Source: Chaetomium olivaceum
Taxonomy: Eukaryota > Ascomycota > Sordariomycetes > Sordariales > Chaetomiaceae
Direction of reading: 5' to 3'
DNA length: 64,000 nucleotides
NCBI GenBank assembly: GCA_039881045.1
Contig: JAYWVB010000037.1
Location: 124,001 to 188,000, forward strand
Made by a program: the position numbers and the translations under genes. This document shows positions 29,405 through 40,689 of the stretch, in pieces. The notes under the pieces are model-generated. The model was not told where the DNA came from. It searched no databases and saw only the letters and a program-made list of their open reading frames with translations. How positions within the stretch are numbered: the first letter of the stretch is position 1; every line of letters starts with the position of its first letter.

Positions 29405-30774
29405 ATGGCGGATCATGACACATTGATCAGCAAGTTTTGCGATCTGACGGGTTCTTCCACTGAGCAGGTAACCATTCGCGTCCCGCCATTCCATGTTGCC
29501 CCTCGATTCTTTCCAGTCTCTGACCACAACAGGCTACCGAGTATCTTAGTGCCAGCAACTGGGACATCGACTCCGCCGTTACCTCATACTACACGGACAT
29601 GGACGAGGGCGAACAAGCCTCCGCGCCCGCCGCTTCAGCTGCGCCGGCCGCGCCGGCCGAGCCCGAGTACACTGGTCCCCGGACACTGGACGGTCGGCCG
29701 GCGCCCCAGTATGCCACCGCATCTTCCTCATCGACCGCAAAGAAACCACAAAAGCGAACGGGCCTGGCTACTCTGAGCTCTCTAGGCGGCGGCCATGACC
29801 ACGATGACTCTGAAGAAGACGAAGACTACGATGATGAGGATGATGAGCGACGAGGCCCAGAGATCTCTTTGCCGGTGGAGAGAAGTCTGGTTTGGCTGTC
29901 CAAGATCCCAGTCAGCGCCCGTCTGATTCGCGCAGGATCCTCGGTGACATCATGAACAAAGCCCGATCGTAAGCGCCGCGCGACCCACAAGTGCTCTTTA
30001 TGCACACAAGCTAACTCTGTCCTTCAACAGAAGCGCTCGGGAGAACCGGGAGGCCGAAGAGACCGCCGGGCCCTCGCGAGCTCGTTTCCGCGGTACAGGC
30101 CAGACCCTGGGCGGCGACGGTGTCGAGAGCCGTACGATCCCCGACCCCCGCGGCAGTGCCATTCCGACCGCAACCAACGACGGCCCGGTACAGGAGCGCG
30201 TCTTGCACATTTGGACCGATGGTTTCAGCATTGACGACGGCGAGCTGCGACGCTTCGATGACCCGCAAAACCGGGCCGATCTGCAGATGATCAGGGAAGG
30301 ACGGGCGCCGGTTCATCTCATGAACATCCAGATGGACCAGCGGGTCGATGTTAAGCTCGAGCAGCACAACGAAGAATATAGGCCTCTGCCGAAGGTGTAC
30401 CGCCCATTCGGAGGTGAAGGACGGCGTTTGGGAAGCCCTGTCCCAGGCGAGCCCGAGGTCCCCAACCTGTGACCAGCGCTCCAGCGACCACGAGTGCCAA
30501 CCAAGGCCCATCTACTGGCGTGGACGAGTCACAGCCGACCCTGATGCTTCGCATCCAGCTTCCTGATGGGACTCGGCTCCCCGCGCGGTTCAACACGGGC
30601 CAGACGGTTGGCGATGTCTACGACTTCATTCACCGTTCCTCGCCTTCCATTGGCAGCCGGGCGTGGGTGCTCTCAACGACGTTCCCGAACAAGGAGCATG
30701 AGGAGAAGGGCTTGGTGTTGGGTGAGATGGCTGAGTTCAAGAGGGGTGGTACTGCCGTTGTCAAGTGGAAGTAA
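29405..30774 (+). CDS. SHP1: p47/Shp1-type UBA-SEP-UBX cofactor of Cdc48
   Basis: Adaptor that links the AAA ATPase Cdc48/p97 to ubiquitinated clients, membrane fusion and PP1 regulation. Exons: 29405-29467, 29533-29968, 30031-30774. The UBA-like start DLTGSSTEQATEYLSASNWD is followed by an acidic region, the linker DLFAGGEKSGLAVQ, RFRGTGQTLGGDG, the SEP domain (LHIWTDGFSIDDGELRRF, RAPVHLMNIQMDQRVDVKL) and the UBX domain (LMLRIQLPDGTRLPARFN, ending EFKRGGTAVVKW). Two frame breaks interrupt this clearly functional protein, at 29856-29858 (CCC, four expected) and about 30460-30463 (CCCC, five expected). Adding one C at each joins the domains. These look like base-call errors. Confidence 0.93.
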
Positions 30775-31175
30775 ACCCGGGTTCATAGGCTGGGCATAGG
30801 AATGGGACCTTTATGACGGAATTGGGACCTTGGGCGACTGGCGTTAGACGGTTAACCAAGACGTATGATAGAGGGAATGATTTCGCACCCTGGGTTTTGT
30901 TACTTGCTGGGTTGTGCTGTAACGTGGATGGCCAAGTGAATGGCCAACAACGCAATGATCTACGAGAAGCTTAACGATGCCGACTGACCCGAAAGGAAAA
31001 GTACCCTGCCTCCTAACTGCTAGCCCATACTCCAACCAATGTTTTAACACCATGAACGCCGAATACCATGGTATCTCACAGCCTGCTGCGGTATAAACCC
31101 TCCATCCACGATCCACCTCAACCAAATCGTTCCCCCAACTTGTTCAGCCAACTTCTCTAACCCAAGTTGCCCCCC
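30775..31175. other. Spacer between convergent genes
   Basis: 3' flanks of SHP1 and GTR1. Nothing recognised. Confidence 0.5.
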
Positions 31176-32493
31176 TCAGTTATCCGGCGTCCCCACCCCT
31201 TCCCCACCATACCCCGACGAACCGCCCATCCCCCTCGCACCACCAGCCTGCTGCGTCGGCACCACAGGCCCATCAAGAAACTTAAACCACGACCTCGCGG
31301 CCGCCACATTCAGCTTCGCACTATTAAACCGCGCCTCCCCAGGCGGCATACACACAAGTATATACGTATTCGTCGTGAACTTGGTCGCAAACATGCTGAA
31401 CGTCGCGCCCATCTTGTACTCAAAGTCCGAGAACTGCTCCGCGTTGCGGGGGGTGCCCGTGTACTTGGAGCACGTGTGCTTCCAGCTCTTGAGGATGTTG
31501 CTCATGCGCTCGAACCGGTCGCCGTACGGGTTGCGCTCCCCTTCGCGCGACGTCCAGCGCGACACGACCAGGAAGGAGGTGCGTTCGAAGAGTAGGATTT
31601 CGTCCGCGTCGATGGCCAGCCCGAGGCTGGCCAGTTGCGTTTCGATGACGGAGAGGTTGGGGACGAGGTCGTGGATGATGGACGCCCAGGCTTTGTAGAG
31701 CGATTGGTCCCAGATGGAGGTCGCGAAGAGTTGGAGGTTGATGGGCGGTTCGGTGGTGGTGGAGAGGGTGGTGGTGGAGGCGGTGGGAGAGGGGGAGGGT
31801 TGGTGGGTTTGGGTGTTGCTGCCGCCGCCCTGTTCGGGCTTTTGCTTGTGCACGATGGCGACGGCCTCGGCGGTCTTGCGCCGGACGAGGGTGGCGCGCT
31901 GGTCGAAGACGTCCTCGCGCGTCATGGGCTGGATCAGGTCCATCTTGTGGATGAGGACAAAGACCTTGGCCTCGCGCGAGTACTGGACCAGGGCGCTGAT
32001 GATGTTAACGTAGGTGGCCAAGTCGCGCTCGACGTCGCGGCTCTCGATGTCGAAGACGTAGATGAGCACGCCGACGTTGCTGAAGACGTGGGCGCGCTGC
32101 TGCGAGAGGTAGTTCTCCATAAAAGCCTCCTGGCCGCCGCAGTCCCAGAGGTTCAGCGTCAGGTTGCCGAGGAACTTGACGTGGGACAGGTCGATGTCGA
32201 TGGTGGCGCCCCTGGCGTGAGAATTGAGTCAGCACACCGTCTCATGCCAGTCTGAAGGTGAGGGTGAGGGAAAAGCAAACAGGGGAAGCTCACAATCGCC
32301 GGGTGTCTCGGGCAAGGTAATTACTAAATATGATACTACGCATGCTGGATTTCCCTGAACCGCTCTTCCCCATGAGCAACACTTTCTGCTTCTTAACCTT
32401 TTTGAGTTGCGCATGGGCAGCCGAGGCACTCATCGGGTCACCGCCAGCCACCGTCGCCGGGGAGGCGCCCATATTCGTGTCATATTCCGACAT
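31176..32493 (-). CDS. GTR1: Rag-family GTPase Gtr1/RagA
   Basis: Vacuolar GTPase that, as a dimer with Gtr2, signals amino-acid sufficiency to TORC1. Exons 32294-32493 and 31176-32211 are separated by an 82-nt intron; phase is exact, 411 aa. The P-loop is GKSGSGKSS at residues 42-50, the switch region GATIDIDLSHVKFLGN, the G3 motif WDCGGQ near 32145, and IHKMD in the G4 position near 31945. The C-terminal roadblock-like half includes NILKSWKHTC and MGATFSMFATKF. It is longer than yeast Gtr1 (310 aa) because of an N-terminal 37-residue extension, a Thr/Ser/Pro insert near 31780 and a Gly-rich tail. Confidence 0.94.
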
Positions 32494-34363
32494 GATGGCT
32501 CGTCAGCTCATCAGAGCCAGAGGAGTTTTGTTAAGCAAATGCTCAGGCAAGTACGCCAGATGACTGATTCAGATAGTGTTGGTGTCGAGATGACGGATTT
32601 GGAGGTTAGCGGGCACACAGACACATACAGTGGGGCCGCAGCAGCCATGCATGCTGGCGATGCTGCAGTGACCTACCCACGTGATCACCAAGAAAGCATC
32701 ACCCACTTTCAAAGTGTTGCTCCGAGTAGAAAAAAATTGAAGAAAGGAAAACAACTTTCTTAAATCTTTGTGGTCGCCAGTTCAGTGATCCTTCTTAAAA
32801 GGGCAATCTTGGATTTTTAGATTGGGTAAATAGGTACCTACCACAAATGTCACGGAGCAGAGACACAGGAATTCTTTTTCAGTGTTAAGAAGAAGACTCT
32901 AGGGCGAAAAGCATGATGAATTTAAAGAACATGTGTGACCTCGATCGTTGGCGCAGTTATCCTTTCCAATGGGAATAACTACCGGATGGGAACTAAACCA
33001 AGTGTAACCTGTAAATTCATCTTGAACCACCTCTGTCTCAGTTCTTGTCTCGTTTACCCTACTTTCTTCGAAAGTTCAGTCTCTAGATAGGACTTCTTGA
33101 TAACGAGAAATGGTTTTTCTACTGAACAGGAAATACGATGATCCCGTCTGCAAACTGTCAGACCAGCTACCAAGACGCTAGCTTCTAGGTTCGAAGGTCT
33201 GTCAGATACAGCCTACAGGGACGGGAGGGGACCACAAGCTCCAGAGGCATCGGATTGAAACGCCGACAGGGTGCGTCCTCTGTCCAGATAAGGCACATAA
33301 GGATGCCCTTGATGAATTGTTGCAGAACTCTGTCGTTAAGGTTCCCAACAAAACATCCATCCAAGTTGCTGATGCCTTTGCTCAACGGTTGCGGGACTCT
33401 GGCGGTAGGATCCCTAGCCGAATATCCGTCCGGTGTTTCCGGCTCGGCTTGCTCAACCACATAATCCCTGAGTCCCCAGCTGACGAGGTAGTTGCTGGGA
33501 ACTGGAATGGTCTTGGTTCCCAGAGAAGAGAAGTCAAATCCATTTCTTACTTTCAAGAGAAAAGGGGAAAGAGGGACGGGAGCAGGGGGGGGTTGACATC
33601 CAATATACCTGTCAAACAGTAGGTGGAATCGTATTGACTTCACTCAATAGCTAGCACAAAGCCAACTCCACGATATGAGTAAAGCTCTCCCACCGTAGTA
33701 GAGTACAGGGGGTGACTCGTGCTACCTGCTCAGGCTCGTCCTATCTGTGGTTTTAACTTAGGTTCTCTTGTGTGTTTTCAGGTATCTTCATTAAAAGTGC
33801 GATAATTGTGGATGAAGATGCGAACCCCAAATAATGCAAGATACCTTAGGTACATTCCATCACGGGCTGAAACAGGTACCTATGTAATGAGACCGTTATG
33901 CTAAGTTAACTGTTAACTCTGCATCATCACAAGTGCCGCAAGTTTGATGTCCAGCGGGAAAAGACTCATAGTAACACACACTACGTCAACCACAAGCTGC
34001 TTACACAATACACTGTGTCTTTCTACTCACAACTTTATGACGGTTCTATCCCATCATAACAATCATCCAGAAGGGGGGACGTGCCTCTTGCGTTCTTTGT
34101 TGCAAAGAGGATACCACAGCAAAAAACAAACTTTTATTCATGTTGCTCAATGACTCTAGCATTCTACGCAGTGACAATGGCTTCAGGTTGTCAACAATAG
34201 CAACTTTGTTGAATCGTATTGTTCCACATCAGACGAACACAACTCTCATATTTAACACCCACAACCTCCTCTCAACCCAACTTCATTTCACCCTCCCTTC
34301 TCTAGCCATTCACATTCATCCATCCCCAGAAAGAAACGAACAAGAACCCAGCAACCACCCAAA
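32494..34363. other. Intergenic region of 1.9 kb with a degenerate internal repeat
   Basis: Contains the palindrome TAGGTACCTA at 32831-32840, a related AGGTACCTAT near 33873, and the minus-strand frame at 33185-33643 described separately. The remainder is AT-richer than the genes and shows no coding frame. The CT-rich leader before 34364 belongs to the LPMO gene. Confidence 0.5.
33185..33643 (-). CDS. Possible small gene or gene relic with two internal repeat units
   Basis: A 152-codon frame with no recognised family. Two neighbouring segments resemble each other (ARDPTARVPQPLSKGI and GNLNDRVLQQFIKGI, each ending in KGI), and the DNA shows two related units of about 66-69 bp at about 33302-33440. 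No splice sites or promoter were identified. It may be a decayed fragment or chance; listed only because of the repeat structure. Confidence 0.2.
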   Translation of the reverse strand: MKSIRFHLLFDRYIGCQPPPAPVPLSPFLLKVRNGFDFSSLGTKTIPVPSNYLVSWGLRDYVVEQAEPETPDGYSARDPTARVPQPLSKGISNLDGCFVGNLNDRVLQQFIKGILMCLIWTEDAPCRRFNPMPLELVVPSRPCRLYLTDLRT

Positions 34364-35458
34364 ATGACAAACCTCCAACACCTCCTAACCCTCGCTCTCA
34401 CCGCAGCGGGCACCGCAACCGCCCACATGCAGATGAGCTACCCGCCGCCCCTCAAATCCCAAACCAACCCCAACACCGGCTCCGGCGGCGCCGACTACAG
34501 CATGACCTCGCCCCTCAAAACCGACGGCTCCGACTTCCCCTGCAAGGGCTACCTGCCCCTGCTCAACACCCCGCAGGGCAAGGCCGTCGCCTCCTGGTCC
34601 GCCGGCCAGACCTACAACTTCACCATCACCGGTGGCGCTGCCCACGGTGGCGGGTCCTGCCAGGCGGCTATTTCTGTGGATGGGGGCAGCACGTTTCGTG
34701 TTGTTCACAGCTATGAGGGCGGGTGTCCGGGCCAGGGCACGAGCTCGTTCCAGTTTGTGGTGCCCGGGGATACGCCTCAGGCGGAGGGGGCCGTGTTTGC
34801 GTGGACGTGGTTTAATAATATTGGGAACAGGGAGATGTACATGAATTGTGCGGTGGTGGATATTGTTGGCGGTGGTGGTGGTGGTGGCAGCAGCGCGAAG
34901 GTCGCGTTTGCAAGCCGCCCCGGGTTGTTCACCGCGAATATTGGGAATGGCTGCCGCACGGTGGATTCGGCGGATGTCAAGTTTCCTGACCCAGGCCCAG
35001 ACGTGGACTCAAACGGAAGTGCAGCACCGCCAACTGGGAGCTGTGGTGCTAGTGTTTCTTCTTCTGGTGGTGGCGCTTCGACGGACGGTGGTGAAAGTGG
35101 TTCCGGCTCGGGGGCTGGATCTGGTTCTGGACAAGGCAACGCGCAGAACTCCGGTCAAAACTCAGGTGAGAATTCCGCATCCATCCCAACAACTTCCCCT
35201 CCTTCTTCGTCTACCCAAGTTCACCCCCCTTGTTCTTCACCTTCAACTTCAACCAAGCCCATGTCTACCGTGACGTTTGGTGAGTTCCAATCCGCACCGA
35301 ACCCTACACAGGCACCAGTTACTGACAACCCTGATAAAGGATACACACCCGGCAACGACTGGCCCGAGGGGTTTCTGTCTGATGCCCCGAAGACGTTCGG
35401 CTCAGTCTATTTGAGCGTGTTCTTTTGGATGATGCTTATTGCATATTTCCTCGTTTAA
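34364..35458 (+). CDS. AA11 lytic polysaccharide monooxygenase, probably cell-surface anchored
   Basis: Copper enzyme that cleaves chitin oxidatively. Single exon, 364 aa. Residues 1-20 are a signal peptide ending TATA. Cleavage exposes His21, first ligand of the copper histidine brace (HMQMSYPPPLKSQ). His94 (GGAAHGGGSC) is the second ligand and Tyr158 (NREMYMNC) the likely axial residue. Conserved cysteines at 60, 99, 120 and 161 could form disulfides. The catalytic domain is followed by a Ser/Gly-rich linker (residues about 215-330), then a hydrophobic end YLSVFFWMMLIAYFLV with small residues before it, as in GPI-anchored wall proteins. AA11 is known to act on chitin, so cell-wall remodelling or chitin scavenging is likely. 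Confidence 0.92.
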   Translation: MTNLQHLLTLALTAAGTATAHMQMSYPPPLKSQTNPNTGSGGADYSMTSPLKTDGSDFPCKGYLPLLNTPQGKAVASWSAGQTYNFTITGGAAHGGGSCQAAISVDGGSTFRVVHSYEGGCPGQGTSSFQFVVPGDTPQAEGAVFAWTWFNNIGNREMYMNCAVVDIVGGGGGGGSSAKVAFASRPGLFTANIGNGCRTVDSADVKFPDPGPDVDSNGSAAPPTGSCGASVSSSGGGASTDGGESGSGSGAGSGSGQGNAQNSGQNSGENSASIPTTSPPSSSTQVHPPCSSPSTSTKPMSTVTFGEFQSAPNPTQAPVTDNPDKGYTPGNDWPEGFLSDAPKTFGSVYLSVFFWMMLIAYFLV

Positions 35459-35955
35459 GCAAGATTGCAGTGTCAGCTTTGAGTTCTCGAGAAACGTTTA
35501 GCAGTGTCTTGAACACCAAGCACATGACTTTGTATCTAGTTTATGTGAAGAATGGGATGAGTTGTAACTTGTACAAATGCCCTATCACATTCCAGTGAGG
35601 TCCATACATGCTTATTATCATGTTTGCATTGTCACCACACATGGTCATTCGTGGTTTACAAGATCCATCTCATTTCGAAAGAGTTAAAACAATGACTCAC
35701 ACCCAACAGAAGCTTTATGTCAAAAGAATGTGATTGCTACAATATTCACTATCCTAGCACCGTTTCCTGCCCATGTGAATGATCAAATGAATGTCTGACA
35801 GTTTGTCGGAAAGGAAGGCCAGCATCGGTTTGAAAGGAGGGAAGTCAACCGAGAGAAGGAAATGCAATGAGCATAGGCGGCTGCACCACTGAATCGTAAC
35901 ATGGTCATAGCAGTTGCTGTTGATGGCGTTGAGGGTCCGGGACATGCTGCCGTAC
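35459..35955. other. Spacer between convergent genes
   Basis: 3' flanks of the LPMO and arylsulfotransferase-like genes. No coding frame. Confidence 0.5.
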
Positions 35956-37732
35956 TCAAAGATCCTTCGAGAGGCGGAAGAACTTGAGGATGGCGTACTC
36001 CTCCCAGCGGCTGTCGGCGGCAGAGCTTAGATCCAAGGTCTTCTGCGTCTTAACAACAGACTGACCAGAGGCACTGGACTTGGTCTTGCGGGATCCGGCG
36101 GGGAGAATCTCAGGCTCGACGCCAACTTCGCGCGTCGTGCGCAGCACTCTGCCCCGCTTGTCAACCGCTTCGGCCGCAACACCGCCAACCTTCTTGCCCT
36201 TGGGGAGATCGAGCTTAGTCTCAAAGCTCTTGCGCGGCGCCTCACCAAGGAAGGAGCGCGAGCCGAGCCCATCAACAACCTCAAAGAACCGCCAGGTCGC
36301 CGTCTCGGTGTCGCCATTCCAGCTCACGTAGACCGACGTGCCCTCCTCGCCCTCCAGCGCCACAACCGCCGGCTCCTCGCTCGGCAGGCCGGTCCATTCG
36401 AACCGGAACGCCCGGTAGTTCTCGACACCATCGTTCAGCGCGCCAGTATCCATCTCGGCGTGAAACACCACCTCCCCGTCCTCAGTGTACTCGGTGACAG
36501 CGCCCTCCGAGCCCCAGTTGACCAGCACGTTGCCACCAGGCAGCACCTGCGTAGACCCCTGGCTCTTGGACAACAGCTTGTAGCCCTTCGGCGGGTAGTA
36601 GCCATGCACGAGCTCAGCGGTCCAGGCATTCGAGTCCAGGCGCAGGATCTTGCCGCTGCTGTTCTCGGCGGTATGCACCTCGCGACCGCCGCCGTGCTCG
36701 GTGCCATGCGCGGAGTTGTCATACAGGCTGATCACCTCGATGCCGTCGCCGGCGTCCTCCTGCAGCCAGCGGGCGTGGTGCTGGAAGCAGAACTTGCTGC
36801 CCTCGCCCATGGCGAAGTCGGAGGCCTTGCCGTTGAGCCGCCAGATGATCTCGCCCGTGGTGCCGTTGATCTTGTGCACGGCGCAGGCGTCGCGCGCAGA
36901 GACGATGTAGTTGCCCGCGCTGTCCTTGTCGACACTGTTGATGTGGAAGTAGTCCCACGCGTCGGACGAGTTGTAGCCCGAGCCGGCTTGGCCGGGGTTA
37001 AGAGGCAGGACGGCTTCTGCCGGGGTGACGTGGTCCAGGCTGTGCCACTCGAAGAGGAGGCGGCCCGTGGCGATATCGAGTTCTGGGGGAAGGGTTAGTT
37101 GGATGGTATGGAGTGGGGGTTGGCGGGATGGCTTGGGGGTGGTTGTGAGTGAATGGGGACTGACCTTGGATGATGGCGTCTACGATCCACTGTTGCTCGG
37201 GGCTGCCTCCCCACTCGCTCAGGTCACGAGGAACGGGCTGGTAGATCTGGATCAGACCGGTCTCCTCGTTGATGACGTGGAACTCGTGCTTGTCAACCAG
37301 CTTGTGGTTTCCGGCACGTAGCTCCCGGATGGTCTCGTAGTGCTGGTCCATGATAGTGATGTGGCCGTGGCCGTGGCCATAACCGGCGTTATGGTCACCC
37401 TCGAAACTGAACAAGACGTCCTTGCCCTTCCAGCGGGCAGCTTGGAAGTTGGTGGCCCAGATGCTGTAGATGCCGTAGCCGGACCAGATCAGGTCTCCGT
37501 CATCACGGAAGATGTACGGGCCAGCCTGGCGAGGGCCATGCTGCTCGGTGGGGGTGTCGGGAAATCCAGCGAAAGGGGCCACAAAGAGGTACCCCTTTCC
37601 GACGTCCTTGGTCGCCGGAATGCTGATGTTCAGCCGGGGCGGCGCAAGATCAGTGCGGGAGCGGAACTGCCAGTCAGCAGCGGCCGGTCCAAGGAGCAGA
37701 CAAGCTGCGGCAAGAGAGGCCGTGGTCCTCAT
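35956..37732 (-). CDS. Secreted arylsulfotransferase-like (ASST family) protein
   Basis: Exons 37165-37732 and 35956-37082 join in phase across an 82-nt intron (GTCAGT, CCCCCAG), 564 aa. Residues 1-19 are a signal peptide (SLAAACLLLGPAAA). The body shows the repeated beta-blade words of the ASST propeller: GPYIFRDDGDLIWSG, HITIMDQHYETIREL, HEFHVINEETGL, DYFHINSVDKDSAGNYIVSAR, GEIIWRLNGK, FCFQHHARWL, QVLPGGNVLVNWGSEGAV. Bacterial relatives move sulfate between phenols. Fungal members are secreted proteins of untested chemistry. HEFHVIN and FQHHARW carry His residues in positions typical of the family. The end (residues about 500-564) is Lys/Ser-rich. Confidence 0.87.
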
Positions 37733-38841
37733 GGTGGTGCCGCGTCGAGAATCGAGCTAGGTGCGTCAGCTACCGGGAACCCCATCTTGCTGAACGTTAG
37801 GTACATTCACCTTTGGCTAGTATACGCTCCTAAAGCAAAGATTTCTTAGAATTCCTCCACGTTTTCCCTTGAACTGAGGTGGCAAATTTGGTATACGCTT
37901 AACCGTCACTCTTTGCAAGTGTAAGCAAAGCTGCGAGAACAGATCTGATACAGCGGATGCGACGTGATTTTAACTTCGACGTCCACTGGTCTCGAAAATG
38001 GCGAAGTTAACGGGTGGATCACGCCATCAAGGAAATATATGGCTTCGGACTCGGAGCGAGATTATTGCTCTTCCTGTTGCTGCAATGACGCGGGAGGAAG
38101 ACGTCATTGACAAAAGGGTCTTGGGCTGTTCTCTAACCAGCCATTCAACGCACGCCGTTCCGTCCTTGTCCCAACCGCAAGTTTGACCAACGGAGTACTG
38201 TGGTAGTACTTGTGTATCGATACTGACTCACGCCGTGGCCGGTCGTGGGGGCTTCAGAACATCCCACTTGGTGTAACCACTTGGGAGCTCGACGTTGACC
38301 CGTGAAACTGGATGGAGAGGTCGTGTTTCGCTGGGGTGCATCAATTGACCAATGGCAAGGTCCAGAGCAGATGACCCGCTGGATTCACCATCCGAGCTAT
38401 GGATGGCGACAAAACGGTCGTGTCAGGCCCCAGTTGGCCGTTCCAGGGGTTGCATGCCGGACCATGTTCTGGAAGTTGGTTGATGGCAGGGTGCCGTGCG
38501 GGGTGGTGCCGGGGACCGGAGGGAGAGGAACGGCAGGAGGCCCGCAATCCCCTCGGCCCCGCAAGCGGTCGGTGTCTGCTCCGAAAAACCAGGGCGGCAG
38601 GGGTGGCCTCGGCGTGACTCGGGGGTATTGGTATAGAAGTATCCGAAATATGCATGAATTGAGTATTTCTTTCAGGGCCGATCGGCGCCCACGAAGCAAC
38701 GATCCACAAAATTTCAGATGGGCAACGTGGGCTCAACAAAACCTGGCAACTCCTGAGCCATTGACTCCATTGTCTGTCGGCAACCGCATCGTTTGAGACT
38801 TTTAGAGTATCAGCCTTCTTTTGGCCAGAGCAGTAAACATC
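37733..38841. other. Divergent promoter region, 1.1 kb
   Basis: Lies between the divergent arylsulfotransferase-like and MFS genes. No supported coding frame. Confidence 0.5.
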
Positions 38842-40689
38842 ATGACATCTTCAGAACCCGAAAATGGGGTTCACCAGGCCCGAGAGGACCAGCCACTTCT
38901 TCGAGCACCCGAGGAGGACTCTTGGAAGCCACCGCGGGGGTTCTTGTGGATCCAGGTGGCCATCATGTCCAATGTATTTTTGTACGGCTTCGACGGGACC
39001 ATCACGGCCGCAACATATGCGGTGATCAGCTCCGAGTTCGACGCAGCCAACACAGCGTCGTGGCTGACGACCTCGTACCTCGTTACGAGCACGGCATTCC
39101 AACCTCTGTATGGGCGGGTGTCGGACATTTTTGGGCGCAGAGTGTGCTTTTTTATCTCGACTGTCACGTTTGCGCTCGGGTGTTTGGGCTGCGGTATTGC
39201 TGGTGACATAGTGGTGCTCAACTGCATGCGTGCGTTGACCGGGTTCGGTGGCGGCGGTCTGATGACGATGGGTATGTGTACTCTGAGCCCACCAATGTGA
39301 AAGGGTAACTGACACTGCTGAAGCAACCATTGTGAATTCGGACATGATTCCGTTCCGGAAACGTGGCATGTATCAGGCGCTGCAAAACGGCATGTTTGGT
39401 TTCGGTGCCATCTGTGGTGCGTCGTTTGGAGGATCCATCGCCGACAGCATCGGCTGGCGGTGGTGCTTCAACCTTCAGGTCCCAATCTCGATTTTTGCGC
39501 TCTTTGTTGGTGCATTGGTCATCAAAAATCCTGAAGGCGGCTTTCAGTTGGGCCAAAGCTTCCGAGAGACTTGGTCCCGGGTGGACTTCACTGGCTCGTT
39601 GTTGCTGGTCATTGCCATCTCCTTACAACTGGTTGGTCTGAGCCTCGGCGGCAATGAGCTTCCGTGGAGCAGCCCGTGGGTGATCGGCTCGCTCGTAGGG
39701 AGCTTCGTGCTTCTCGGGCTGTTCTTGCGGGTGGAAGCGACGACCCGCGCCATCCCGATCATCCCGCTCCGTCTGCTTTACGGCAAATTGCCTGCTCTGA
39801 TCCAGTTTTCCAACATCTGTGTTGGCACTTCTGCATATGCTGTGAGTAGCCGCGTACGTCGCCGTTTCTGGAAGAGGTGCTGACCATGTCCGTAGTATCT
39901 GTTCAATCTGCCTCTTTTCTTCCAGGTGGTTCTTCTCGACTCGGCCACAACTGCAGGTGGACGCCTCGCGATTCCCTCGCTCGCGACACCTATCGGTGGC
40001 CTCATTGCCGGCATTGTCATGTCGAGATGGGGGAAGTTGGTGACCCTGGTCCGGGTCGGAGCCATCCTCATGGTTGTCGGAAACGCCCTTGTCACATCAC
40101 TTGGATTTGAAGATTCCGTGTGGAAGTACTACGTGTACATCTTTCCTGCGAATCTGGGCCAGGGGATCGTGTATCCGGGCATTCTCTTCACTTCGCTTGC
40201 CACCTTCGATCACGCAGGTGAGTGACACGAACATTCGGGCTGGAAACGACGCGGTTGCTGACCAACTTCAGATCATGCTGTGACCGCATCGACGGTCTAC
40301 TTGATCCGTTCTCTAGGAACCGTGTATGGCGTTGCCATCACATCTGCCATTGTGCAAACCACGCTCAGCGTCCGACTTCCGGATGCTTTGGGCGAGATAC
40401 CAGATAAATGGAGAGTACGCCCCTTTTCCTTGCTGTTTATTTTTCTTTGTTGTATGACGGAAGCCAGGGATCAGCGAGATACTTACACCAGGGCACGACA
40501 CAGGTTATCGACGAGATCCGACACTCGGTATCGGCCATCAAGACGCTTCCTCCGGATGTGCAGCTCAAAGCACGACTTGTCTACTACGATGGCCTCCGGT
40601 ACTCTTTTGCGGTGTCGACGGCTGTCGCGGCGGCTGCGGTATGCACCGCGCTGCTTGCCCGGGCACGAGGGCTCCGCAGCACCAAATAG
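38842..40689 (+). CDS. MFS transporter, DHA2/vacuolar basic amino-acid type
   Basis: Five exons (38842-39271, 39324-39841, 39896-40217, 40272-40414, 40492-40689) with consistent phases give 536 aa. After a hydrophilic head with EDQPLLR, membrane segment 1 (VAIMSNVFLYGFDGTI) is followed by SSEFDAANTASWLTTSYLV, the motif-A loop GRVSDIFGRRVCFF, and MRALTGFGGGG in segment 4, as in drug:H+ antiporter-2 and fungal Fnx1/Vba proteins. About 14 hydrophobic segments fit DHA2. GLIAGIVMSRWGK lies between segments in the second half. The combination of FGRR and IVNSD resembles vacuolar amino-acid uptake proteins more than drug pumps, but substrate cannot be fixed from sequence. Confidence 0.88.

Noticed and set aside
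34364..40689. Secondary-metabolite cluster made of LPMO, ASST-like protein and MFS transporter
   Set aside because: No backbone synthase, tailoring oxidoreductase set or cluster regulator is present.
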